Below, in pieces: positions 23,064-30,273 of a stretch of 35,412 nt of DNA. Below the pieces are notes generated by a model. The model did not search any database and was not told the DNA's origin. It worked only from the letters and a program-made list of their open reading frames with translations. The DNA comes from Myxococcus llanfairpwllgwyngyllgogerychwyrndrobwllllantysiliogogogochensis (GTDB taxonomy: Bacteria; Myxococcota; Myxococcia; Myxococcales; Myxococcaceae), in contig NZ_VIFM01000104.1 of the NCBI RefSeq assembly GCF_006636215.1, positions 1-35,412 on the forward strand. The letters are read 5' to 3'. The position numbers were made by a program, and so were the translations under genes. The first letter of the stretch is position 1; each line of letters begins with the position of its first letter.

Positions 23064-23891
23064 TCAAGGGTCGACGTACAGGTCCAACATCACGTCGGGG
23101 CCGCCGCCGTAGCGGCTGAAGTCGGTGATGCCTTCGGCGCGCAGGACGTCCTCGTCGATGAACGTGTGCCCGGTGCAGTCACGGGGCCGGCGCTGGAGGA
23201 TGGCCACGGCCGCGTCCGCCATGATTTCCGGCGCGCGGGCCCGCTGCATGGACGAGTCGCCCCCGAGCAGGTTCTTCACGGCGGCGGTGGCGATGAGCGT
23301 CCGGGGCCAGAGCGCGTTGGCGGCGATGCCGGCCTCGGCGAACTCCGCCGCCCACCCGAGCGTGAGCAGCGTCATGCCGTACTTGGCCATGGTGTACGCC
23401 GGGTGCTTGCCCAGCCAGTGCGGCGCCAGGTTGACGGGGGGCGACAGCGAGAGGATGTGCGGGTGAGGGGAGCGGCGCAGGTGCGGCAGCGCGGTGCGCG
23501 TCAGGAGGAACGTGCCCCGGACCTGAATCTGTTGCATCAGGTCGAAGCGCTTGAGCGGCAGTTCGTCTGTCTTCAGCGGAGCGAGCGCGCTCGCGTTGTT
23601 CACGCAGAAGTCGATGCCACCGAAGCGCGCCACGGCTTCGTCGACGGCGCGCTGCACGTCGGCCTCTTCACGCACGTCGCCCACCACGGCGAGCGCATGG
23701 CCACCCGCGGCGCGGATTTCGTCCGCGGCCGTGTGCACGGTGCCCGGCAGCCGGGGGTCCGGCGTGTCGGTCTTCGCCAGGAGCACGACATTGGCGCCCA
23801 GCCGGCCCGCGGCGATGCCGATGGCCAGCCCGATTCCACGGCTTCCTCCGGACATCAGCAGCGTGCGTCCCGCGAGTGGTTTCTGGGTCAT
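23064..23891 (-). CDS. Short-chain dehydrogenase/reductase, HSDL2-like
   Basis: A 275-residue SDR. The cofactor motif is SGGSRGIG (14-21), followed by GDVREEADV, NNASAL (98-103), catalytic Ser in ILSLSPP (148/150) and YxxxK as Y166/K170. The sequence style (KTDTPDPRLPGTVHTAA early, and ILSLSPPVNL) closely recalls hydroxysteroid dehydrogenase-like 2, a peroxisomal or mitochondrial protein of lipid metabolism in animals; bacterial homologues sit in fatty-acid operons. It probably reduces or oxidises a hydroxyacyl or aldehyde/ketone intermediate. The ATG overlaps the TetR stop (ATGA, 4 bases), so it is translationally coupled. Confidence 0.9.
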   Translation of the reverse strand: MTQKPLAGRTLLMSGGSRGIGLAIGIAAGRLGANVVLLAKTDTPDPRLPGTVHTAADEIRAAGGHALAVVGDVREEADVQRAVDEAVARFGGIDFCVNNASALAPLKTDELPLKRFDLMQQIQVRGTFLLTRTALPHLRRSPHPHILSLSPPVNLAPHWLGKHPAYTMAKYGMTLLTLGWAAEFAEAGIAANALWPRTLIATAAVKNLLGGDSSMQRARAPEIMADAAVAILQRRPRDCTGHTFIDEDVLRAEGITDFSRYGGGPDVMLDLYVDP

Positions 23892-24574
23892 CCTTCGTCC
23901 TTTTCGCGCGGGGCTCCCGGCTTGACGGCGGGAGCGTCACCCCGCTCGGCGCGACCTTGGGGTGAGGTGAGTTCGGGGAGGACGTCGCGGACGATGGTGA
24001 TGAGCGACTCGCTCAGGAGCAGGTGTGCCTCCTCGCGAGAGAGGGTGCCACCGCGAATCCATTCGCGGATGGTGGCCTTCACCATGCCTGCGTAGGAGCG
24101 CATCATCGCGCGATGCCGGACGTCGCTGCCGACCTCCACCTTCATGCCGAGGAACTCGAGCGTCTTCGCCGCGGCCACGTCGTCCGCCGCGGAGATGATG
24201 CGTTCGACCTCCGGGTCCGCGATGCTGCCGGCGCCGGTGACGGCGACGTACGTCTTTCCGTGCGTCGCCACCGTGTCCAGGTACCACTCGACGCTGCGCT
24301 CCACGCGTTGGCGCAGGGTTCCCGTCGGGCTGACTTTCTCTTCGAGGCCGGGCATGAGCAGCATCCTCTTCACGACCTTCAGGTAGAGGTCCCGCTTCTG
24401 CCCGAAGTAGTGGTTGAGCAGCCCCCGGGCGACGCCGGCTTCCTTGGCGATGTCCGTGGTGGAGACCTCCGCGTAGGGCCGCTCGCCGAACAGGCGCATC
24501 GCGCACTCGAGGATCTGCTCCCTGCGCGCGTCCGGTTCCAGTCGCTTCCAGCGAGGCGCGGGCGCGGGGCTCAT
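23888..24574 (-). CDS. TetR-family transcriptional regulator
   Basis: A 228-residue protein. The N-terminal helix-turn-helix (about 15-62) contains REQILECAMRLFGE, STTDIAKEAGVARGLLNHYFGQKRDLY, a textbook TetR signature. The C-terminal domain is helical and would bind an effector, plausibly an acyl-CoA given its neighbours. It overlaps both neighbours by 4 bases (ATGA), so it is an internal operon member. The inverted repeat at 25454-25479 in front of the operon is its most likely binding site, which would give autoregulation. Confidence 0.94.
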   Translation of the reverse strand: MSPAPAPRWKRLEPDARREQILECAMRLFGERPYAEVSTTDIAKEAGVARGLLNHYFGQKRDLYLKVVKRMLLMPGLEEKVSPTGTLRQRVERSVEWYLDTVATHGKTYVAVTGAGSIADPEVERIISAADDVAAAKTLEFLGMKVEVGSDVRHRAMMRSYAGMVKATIREWIRGGTLSREEAHLLLSESLITIVRDVLPELTSPQGRAERGDAPAVKPGAPREKDEG

Positions 24575-25413
24575 GACTCACGCTCCCGCCACGGAAGGAA
24601 CGTGGGCAGGTCCTCCTCCACGGTGCGGGCGAAGGACGGCGGCCGCTTCTGGAGGAAGGCCATGACGCCCTCCATGGCATCCGGGCTCTGGCCCAGCGTC
24701 GCGATGAGCTGGCTGTCCAGCGCGAAGGCCTGCTCGGGGGAGGGCAGGGCGCTCATCCGGTAGAGGGATTGACGGATGACGGCCACGGACACGGGCGCGG
24801 TGGTTTCCACCAGCTCGCGCGCCAGCGTGTACGCGGCGTCCAGCACCGCGTCGGGCTCATGGAGCGAGCGCACCAGCCCCGCGCTCAGCGCCTCCTCGGC
24901 GGGGATGAGCCGGCCGCTCACCATCCAGTCGAGCGCGCGGCCCATGCCCACCAGCCGAGGCAGGAACCAGCTGGAGCCCGCCTCCGGATAGATGCCCCGT
25001 CGGCTGAACACGAAGCCGAAGCGGCTGTCCTTGGAGGCGAGGCGGAAGTCCGCCGGCAGCAACATGGTGGAGCCCACGCCCACCGCGGCGCCCCGCACGG
25101 CGGCGATGACCGGCTTTCGCAGCGCGAACAGCTGGCGCGTCACGCGCGTCGCCGGCTCCACCCAGCCGTTCTCTGGAGGGGCGCTGTTGGCGACCTCGAA
25201 CGACAGCCCGCTCAGGTCCGCCCCCACACAGAAGTCCTTGCCGGCCCCCGTGAGGACGACGACGCGCACGGCTTCATTGGCGTCCGCCTGGGACAGCGCG
25301 TCCGCCAGCTCGTCCGCCATGGTCACCGTGAAGCCATTGCGCGCTTCGGGTCGGTTCAGCTCGAGGGTGGCGATCCGATCCGCGACCGAGAACCGGATGT
25401 GTTGGTAGCTCAT
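24571..25413 (-). CDS. Enoyl-CoA hydratase/isomerase family protein
   Basis: A 280-residue crotonase, first gene of the operon. The fold motifs are visible: NRPEARNGF, GAGKDFCVGADLSGL (oxyanion region), AAVRGAAVGVGSTMLLPADFRLAS and GIYPEAGSSWFLPRLVG. The first of the two catalytic Glu residues of true hydratases (GGGCELA) is replaced (GVGSTML), while an acid is kept in YPEAG. Isomerases such as Eci and PaaG also work with a single acid, so double-bond isomerisation is at least as likely as hydration. The start MSYQHIRFSV fits the promoter about 25-60 bases upstream; the longer frame would run through that promoter. It overlaps tetR by 4 bases. Confidence 0.92.
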   Translation of the reverse strand: MSYQHIRFSVADRIATLELNRPEARNGFTVTMADELADALSQADANEAVRVVVLTGAGKDFCVGADLSGLSFEVANSAPPENGWVEPATRVTRQLFALRKPVIAAVRGAAVGVGSTMLLPADFRLASKDSRFGFVFSRRGIYPEAGSSWFLPRLVGMGRALDWMVSGRLIPAEEALSAGLVRSLHEPDAVLDAAYTLARELVETTAPVSVAVIRQSLYRMSALPSPEQAFALDSQLIATLGQSPDAMEGVMAFLQKRPPSFARTVEEDLPTFLPWRERES

Positions 25414-25443
25414 GGCTGGGGCCTCATTGCTCCTGTGACGGTG

Positions 25444-25472
25444 ATGATGGGAACTTGTTGGCGGAGTGTCAA
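25444..25472 (-). promoter_or_regulatory. Sigma-70-type promoter of the beta-oxidation operon
   Basis: On the minus strand TTGACA (25467-25472), a 17-base spacer, then CATCAT (25444-25449). Transcription would begin near 25437, giving a leader of about 24 bases before the crotonase ATG at 25413. The perfect -35 and exact spacing make this the clearest promoter in the window. Confidence 0.65.
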
Positions 25473-25479
25473 CAACAAG
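25454..25479. promoter_or_regulatory. Inverted repeat over the -35 box, likely TetR operator
   Basis: CTTGTTG (25454-25460) faces CAACAAG (25473-25479), and the tighter pairing TTGTTG/CAACAA has a 9-base spacer. It covers the -35 box and part of the promoter spacer, where a repressor would block RNA polymerase. The TetR gene is second in the operon. Confidence 0.55.
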
Positions 25480-25792
25480 AGGCCCGCGAAGTCCTGCATG
25501 CCTTTCGACGTGTTGCGTCATCCGGGAGGCTGTCCTTGGGGGGCGAAGAGGAGTCACGTGGGACCGAGCCTAGAGCCGGGCTGGGGCCAATGCACCTCCG
25601 CGGTGACTCGCGGCGAAGGACGGCGCCTCGCGGGGTGTCTGTCTATTCGGAGGTTCGGACGGGGGCGCGACGTGACGGAAGTCTCCGTGCGCGCCCCTCG
25701 CATCCTGGCGTGTGGTGGGGCCGGCCGGCTCGATTTCGAGACCTGGCGCGGGAGGACTGGCACTGGAAAGCTGGAGCCCACGCAGGGCGGGT
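25480..25792. other. Intergenic stretch without a supported gene
   Basis: Between the operon promoter and the terminator of the inhibitor gene. The open frames crossing it are Arg-rich, lack ribosome-binding sites and match nothing I recognise. I see no repeats or RNA gene here. Confidence 0.5.
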
Positions 25793-25824
25793 GCGCCGCG
25801 AGCCGAGGGCGTGGCTCGCGGCGC
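25793..25824. terminator. Hairpin terminator after the I36-type inhibitor gene
   Basis: Perfect 12-base arms GCGCCGCGAGCC and GGCTCGCGGCGC with an 8-base loop, 10 bases beyond the stop of the minus-strand inhibitor gene. Confidence 0.8.
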
Positions 25825-25834
25825 GCCGGGTGAC

Positions 25835-26251
25835 TCAGTAGACCCAGACGCTCTTGGGCGCGAAGTCGAGCGGGCTGACCTGCGCGCCCGGTTCAATCAT
25901 CTGGGGATAACCCTCGCAGTTCTCGTGGGGGAACAGCGCCGCGGCCTCGTTGTTCGTGTTGATGGCGGAGACGGCCCGGTCCTCCCAACCGTGCTCGGGC
26001 AGGCCCACGCATGTCCCCGCACCTCCCGGCGGCCAGGCCATGACATTCCAGACGGCGCCGGTGAAGTCAGGCCCGTCGAACAGGCAGAGGACACCCGACC
26101 AGGGACACGCGGCGGTGTCCTCGGCCGAGGCCTCGGAGGGGGTCAGCAGCACCGTCGCCGCCGCGAGTCCAAGCACCAGGAAGGAGCCCAGGCCCAGCAG
26201 ACCTGAGCGGATGAAACGACGGGGATTCCGGCCGAACGTGTGCGATTGCAT
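25835..26251 (-). CDS. Secreted peptidase inhibitor family I36-like protein
   Basis: A 138-residue precursor. After MQSHTFGRNPRRF there is a long hydrophobic core (LLGLGSFLVLGLAAATVLL) and likely cleavage after ASA. The mature part of about 90 residues has four cysteines and the beta-gamma-crystallin-like pattern CPWSGVLCLFDGPDFTG, with AVSAINTNNEAAALF and a final SVWVY strand. This is the arrangement of the Streptomyces metalloproteinase inhibitor SMI (I36). It would inhibit extracellular proteases or simply be a crystallin-fold secreted protein. The start is supported by GAGGAG about 8 bases upstream; a longer reading extends only into low-complexity sequence. Confidence 0.8.
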   Translation of the reverse strand: MQSHTFGRNPRRFIRSGLLGLGSFLVLGLAAATVLLTPSEASAEDTAACPWSGVLCLFDGPDFTGAVWNVMAWPPGGAGTCVGLPEHGWEDRAVSAINTNNEAAALFPHENCEGYPQMIEPGAQVSPLDFAPKSVWVY

Positions 26252-26453
26252 GGGATTGTCTCCTCTGCCCGTCCCGGGCGCATGTGGCGTGGGAATGGTG
26301 GCATTGCGACGGGAGAGGTGCCCTGGAGACGGATTCCCCAGGGGCAGTTCATCCGCTGGCGGACTGTTTGCGTTCACATGTCGGGAGAAGTCCCGTGCGC
26401 CTGGAATGAGTGTCTTTGATTGGACGCTCGGGAGAAGGCGCCGCGCGAGTGCG

Positions 26454-26969
26454 TCAGAAGTGTCCCCCGAGTCCGAGCACCGCCCGGTCATTGACGACGC
26501 CCAGCGAAGGCGTGAGCTTCATGGGGAGGCTGAGCCGGGTGCGGGTGGCGGCGGCTTCGTCGTCCTCCCAGTCCCAGTCGGACCCGGTGACGAGTCTGAG
26601 ATAGCCCGCTCCGAGTGACAGCCCCAACATGATGCCCGTCAGCAAGCTGGTCCCACAGCCCTCTCCGCCCGCGTCGTGCGCGGCGCAGACCGCGATGCCA
26701 GCGGCGAGCCCCGCGCCGGTGAGAATCAAGGGCACCAGCCAGACGTGCGTGGGAATCACATCGCTGCTCGACGTGTGTCCATCGACGGAGAGGGCGCGCA
26801 GGCGGTTGCCCTCCGCCATGAGGCGCTGCCCGAAGAAGGGCCGTGACTCCGTCACTCGGGTGGAACGTCCACGGGAGGAGAAGTCGAAGGCGCGGGGTGC
26901 GGCGAGGACGGTGCCAGGAGTGACAAGCCAGAGGCACAGCCCGACAGCGGCGAGGACAGGGTTCTTCAT
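26454..26969 (-). CDS. Hypothetical signal-peptide protein with two hydrophobic segments
   Basis: 171 residues that I do not recognise. An N-terminal signal peptide (LAAVGLCLWLVTPGTVLAA) is followed by a polar region of about 50 residues. Two hydrophobic glycine-rich segments come next (VWLVPLILTGAGLAAGIAVCAA and LLTGIMLGLSLGAGYL), with cysteines between them, then a charged stretch (DWDWEDDE) and a short C-terminal strand region ending LGLGGHF. It could be a small envelope protein. It lies about 200 bases upstream of the inhibitor gene on the same strand. The start has a poor ribosome-binding site, but the signal peptide supports it. Confidence 0.7.
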   Translation of the reverse strand: MKNPVLAAVGLCLWLVTPGTVLAAPRAFDFSSRGRSTRVTESRPFFGQRLMAEGNRLRALSVDGHTSSSDVIPTHVWLVPLILTGAGLAAGIAVCAAHDAGGEGCGTSLLTGIMLGLSLGAGYLRLVTGSDWDWEDDEAAATRTRLSLPMKLTPSLGVVNDRAVLGLGGHF

Positions 26970-27146
26970 GGGGGAGTTTCACGAGGAGGCACAGGCCGGC
27001 CCGGCGTGCCAGGGAGCGAGCTTTTGTGCGCTTCCCGACGAAATGCGCGGGCGGATATTCACCCGGAGACCGGGTTTCTTCCGTGGCCTCCGAGGACGTG
27101 GCGCGCCCCCGTGTCTCCTGCTGGCTCCCGGTCGCGGACTCCCGCC

Positions 27147-28037
27147 CTACGACGGCTGGCTTCGCGTCACGCGGGCCCGCGCGGCCTGGAGGGTGTTCGC
27201 GAGCAGCATGGTGATGGTCATCGGGCCGACGCCCCCCGGCACGGGGGTGATGGCCTCGGCGACCTGGCTGACGGCGTCGAAGTCCACGTCGCCGACCATC
27301 TTGAAGCCTCGCGCCGAGCTGGCATCGGGGACGCGGTTCTGCCCCACGTCGATGACCACCACGCCGGGCTTCACCATGTCCGCGGTGATGAGGTTCTGCT
27401 TGCCCACCGCGACGATGAGGATGTCGGCCTGCCGGGTGAACGCGGCGAGGTCGGGGGTGTGCCGGTGGGTGATGGTGACGGTGGCGTCCGGGCCGGGGGC
27501 CATCAGGAGCGAGGCCAGCGGCTTGCTGACGATGAGGCTGCGTCCCACGATGACCACGTGCTTGCCCCGGGTCGGGATGTTCTCGCGACGCAGCATCTCC
27601 AGGATGCCAGCGGGGGTGCAGGGGATGAAGGCGCGCGGGTCGCCCACGAAGGCCAGTCCGGCGTTCTGGGGATGGAAACCGTCCACGTCCTTGTCCGGGT
27701 GGATGTGCTCCAGGACGGCCTTGTAGGGGAGGTGCGCGGGGAGGGGGAGCTGGACGAGGATGCCGTGGACCGTCGCGTCCGAGTTCAGCCGGTCGATGAC
27801 CGCGAACAGCTCTTCCTTGGACACGTCCTCGGGCAGGTTCAGCGTCTGGCCCTTCATCCCGAGCGTCTCACAGGCGCGCGTCTTGCTCGCGACATAGGCC
27901 TGGCTCGCGGGGTTGTTGCCCACCAGCACCACCGAGAGGCCAGGGGTGACTCCCGCGGCCTGGAGCTCCGCGACTTGCTGGGCCATCTCGGCCCGCATCA
28001 CCCGGCTGATCTCGGTTCCATCGATGTTCCGCGCCAT
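27147..28037 (-). CDS. folD: Bifunctional methylene-THF dehydrogenase / methenyl-THF cyclohydrolase
   Basis: A 296-residue FolD, close to the usual 285-300. Motifs are NPASQAYVASKTRACE (with the catalytic Lys), QLPLP, DVDGFHPQNAG, PCTPAGILEML, VVIVGRSLIVSKPLASLL (dinucleotide-binding turn), GVVVIDVGQNR and PVPGGVGPMT. It interconverts 5,10-methylene-THF and 10-formyl-THF in one-carbon metabolism. The start at MARNIDGTEIS is favoured by GGAG 6 bases upstream; an ATG four codons earlier is in frame. The turn GRSxIVS carries Ser where Gly is usual (IVGKP), probably harmless. Confidence 0.97.
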   Translation of the reverse strand: MARNIDGTEISRVMRAEMAQQVAELQAAGVTPGLSVVLVGNNPASQAYVASKTRACETLGMKGQTLNLPEDVSKEELFAVIDRLNSDATVHGILVQLPLPAHLPYKAVLEHIHPDKDVDGFHPQNAGLAFVGDPRAFIPCTPAGILEMLRRENIPTRGKHVVIVGRSLIVSKPLASLLMAPGPDATVTITHRHTPDLAAFTRQADILIVAVGKQNLITADMVKPGVVVIDVGQNRVPDASSARGFKMVGDVDFDAVSQVAEAITPVPGGVGPMTITMLLANTLQAARARVTRSQPS

Positions 28038-28050
28038 GGGTGGCTCCATA

Positions 28051-28066
28051 CGCCAGATTCCTGGCG
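28051..28066. terminator. Hairpin in the folD leader
   Basis: CGCCAG, 4-base loop ATTC, CTGGCG: perfect 6-base arms, 13 bases before the folD start. It may end the upstream radical SAM transcript or act in the folD leader. There is no T-run. Confidence 0.4.
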
Positions 28067-28070
28067 TCGA

Positions 28071-28090
28071 CGCGCCCTTTCTGGGGCGTG
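28071..28090. terminator. Hairpin between radical SAM gene and folD
   Basis: CGCCC, 6-base loop, GGGCG, with an outer wobble pair and a C-G pair. It lies 27 bases beyond the radical SAM stop and next to the hairpin at 28051-28066. Confidence 0.4.
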
Positions 28091-28117
28091 GGCGGCTCGG
28101 ATGTTGACCCGTCGCGG

Positions 28118-29836
28118 CTACGCCGGCTGGAGGAAGCGGCCGTCCACCAGGTGGTCAATCACTTCGCGCGCGGAGTGCGGGTCCAGCCGCGCCTTCGTCC
28201 CCAGTTGTGTCACGGCGCTGGAGACCGTCGCGGGCTGCTCGAAGGCGGCCAGGGCGGCGAGCAGGATGGCCCCGTCCTGTCCCTGGACGAGTGTCGGGTC
28301 GGAGAACTTGCGAGGGCTCACCGTCGGCGCGCACGTCAGGGTGATGCCGTCGACCGAGCGGAGGACCGTCACGGGCTCCTGGGCCACCTTGGCGGGAGCA
28401 CGGTGGTGTCCCAGCCAGTCCCCCAGCGTGAATCGCTGAGTCGAAGGCGAGGTGTTCAGCAGCCGCGTCCGTCCATTGACGGCGACGCTGCGCCGCGTGT
28501 CGCGGTGCTTCCAGGCGAGCGCGTCCACCTGGTCGGAGTTGCGCTGCACGGCGGCCTCCAGCTCCGCGTCCCGGAAGCGAATCATCGGCACCGACACGTC
28601 GCCGGGCTCGCGCTGCTCGAAGTAGTCGAGGAACTCCGTGAACGTCTTCGCTTCGGTCACCATGTCGAAGCGCGCGGGATGTTCGGTGACCAGGGCGCCG
28701 GGCTGCGCCTCGAGCCGTTGATAGCCCACCACGCAGTCGAGGCTGATGACGCGCTCCACCAGTCGCAGCTCCTCCGCCAGCGCGGCCTTGCTGGTGAAGG
28801 GCAGGCCTCCGATGCCGGAGATCTCCATGTCCAGGTTCGGATGGCGGTGACAGGCGTCGATGACGTCGAGCAGCTCCCGGTCCTTCGCGCACGGCTTGAG
28901 CAGGCCCTTGCCCATCTGCTCCAGGCGCTGTTGTTCGGAGAAGCAGCCGATGTCGATGACCATGTAGACGCGCTTGAAGGTCCGGGCCAGCTCGGCGACG
29001 AGCTCCAGGCGTGGCACGCCCCACAGGAAGTACGTGCAGCAGTGCTTGGAGAGGTCCACGCCCGCCCAGGTGCTCCCCAGGAACTCCGCGGTGCTGCCCG
29101 CGAAGTCGTAGCGCATCTGCCACGTCTGGGGGGCGATCTCCTGGTGGTCCCGACGCACGCTCTGCTCGGAGCGCAGGAACGGCTTCGCGCGCCCGAAGGC
29201 CGCCTTCTGGTTGCCTCGGGCCCCGCCGCAGTAGAGGCAGTTCTCTCCGCAGCCCTTGCCCGGCGCGACCCAACCGGAGAACGAGTTGCGGTCCAGCTGG
29301 CTCAGGAAGAGCTCGTTGAAGTGCGAGTAGTAGATGTCCTCGGTGTTGGTGGCCCCCTGGATGTACGACAGGGGCAGTCTGCGAGACGTTCCCGAGGGGG
29401 AGCGCGTCACGCAGTTGGGCGGGGAGGGCTCGCCCTGGCAGATGGCCAGCAGCGGCACCTCGCCATCGCCCAGGACGACATGGTCGATGAAGTCGAACGC
29501 GTGCAGCTCCCTCCACCAGTACGACGCGGAGTTGCCGCCCACGACGATGCGAATCCCGGGGTCTATCTTCCGGAGCGTCCGGGCGATGAGCAGCGCGCGG
29601 TCCACGTGGTGGAACCACTTGAGGCTGATGCCCACCAGTCGTGGGCGGACCCGGGCGACGAGGCGCTCGAACGAGGCCACCACCTCCGCGTCCGTCTCAT
29701 CGCCGTCGTACAGCCGCACGAAGGCCTCGATGCCGCCGCGTCGCAGGTAGCTTGCCAGGTAGAGGATGCCGCACGTGGCTTCGCCGGTTCCGGCGCCCAC
29801 GAGGAGAACTGGCGAGAGCTCACGACCACCACCCAT
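28118..29836 (-). CDS. Radical SAM protein with cobalamin-binding-like N-terminus
   Basis: A 572-residue protein. The N-terminal 130 residues look like a B12-binding Rossmann domain (PVLLVGAGTGEATCGILYLA; VGISLKW; IRIVVGGNSASYW; VVLGDGEVPL) but lack the DxHxxG motif that binds cobalamin base-off. The radical SAM cluster motif is C196-GEN-C200-LY-C203, and a TIM-barrel-like region follows. The last 90 or so residues (DGAILLAALAAFEQPATV onward to LVDGRFLQ) read like a winged helix of the PqqD/RRE type that grips peptide substrates. The target is unknown: it could modify a peptide, lipid or small molecule. No precursor-like small gene is evident beside it. The ribosome-binding site is weak, so the start could be slightly downstream. 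Confidence 0.88.
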   Translation of the reverse strand: MGGGRELSPVLLVGAGTGEATCGILYLASYLRRGGIEAFVRLYDGDETDAEVVASFERLVARVRPRLVGISLKWFHHVDRALLIARTLRKIDPGIRIVVGGNSASYWWRELHAFDFIDHVVLGDGEVPLLAICQGEPSPPNCVTRSPSGTSRRLPLSYIQGATNTEDIYYSHFNELFLSQLDRNSFSGWVAPGKGCGENCLYCGGARGNQKAAFGRAKPFLRSEQSVRRDHQEIAPQTWQMRYDFAGSTAEFLGSTWAGVDLSKHCCTYFLWGVPRLELVAELARTFKRVYMVIDIGCFSEQQRLEQMGKGLLKPCAKDRELLDVIDACHRHPNLDMEISGIGGLPFTSKAALAEELRLVERVISLDCVVGYQRLEAQPGALVTEHPARFDMVTEAKTFTEFLDYFEQREPGDVSVPMIRFRDAELEAAVQRNSDQVDALAWKHRDTRRSVAVNGRTRLLNTSPSTQRFTLGDWLGHHRAPAKVAQEPVTVLRSVDGITLTCAPTVSPRKFSDPTLVQGQDGAILLAALAAFEQPATVSSAVTQLGTKARLDPHSAREVIDHLVDGRFLQPA

Positions 29837-30273
29837 GCGACAAGCACCGACCTTTCCGAGGAAGGGGCAGAGTAGACGATCCAGGCCGCCGTCGGCTCGG
29901 GAATGGTGGGCACCCGCCGAGCGGGCGTCCGAGCGTCGCGGGGGCCGCCCGTGCGTGAAGGCCCGGCCCTACCTCCTCCCGGGAAGTCAGCAGGACGGTC
30001 TCTCGCGGCGGTCGGGGCTTGCGTGTGTCAGCTCCGTGTCGTCGACACCTTCTCGCGAGCCTGGGACGCACGCCGCCTGACGGACATGTCTTGGTTGTAG
30101 CGTCGGGTGCTACAGAGACAGTGTCTTTGTTGTTCATTCCCGACGCCGACGCCAGACTTGTAGCATGGCATGTCACAGGGCCTGGATGGCTCATCGTGAA
30201 TGATTTGTATTCAGGCTTGTCTTTGGCGGCTCAATCACAGCAGAGTGCGGGTCTCACTTCACCAGGAGGCCGT
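29837..30273. promoter_or_regulatory. Divergent intergenic region with several dyads
   Basis: About 440 bases with no supported gene, between the radical SAM gene and the FDGANCY protein. The right part is AT-richer than the surroundings. It has TGTAGC-N7-GCTACA at 30096-30114, a second TGTAGC at 30159-30164 followed after 7 bases by the degenerate GTCACA, and TGAAT-N7-ATTCA at 30197-30213. These are probably operators or promoter parts of the rightward gene. Confidence 0.5.
30264..30269 (+). promoter_or_regulatory. Ribosome-binding site of the FDGANCY-repeat protein
   Basis: AGGAGG, 4 bases before the ATG at 30274. It selects this start, which opens directly into a signal peptide, over a frame extending 85 codons upstream. 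Confidence 0.8.

Noticed and set aside
25835-26251. I36 inhibitor as immunity partner of the subtilisin-like protease
   Set aside because: They are more than 6 kb apart with unrelated genes between, and I36 inhibitors are known against metalloproteases; no support beyond both being secreted.
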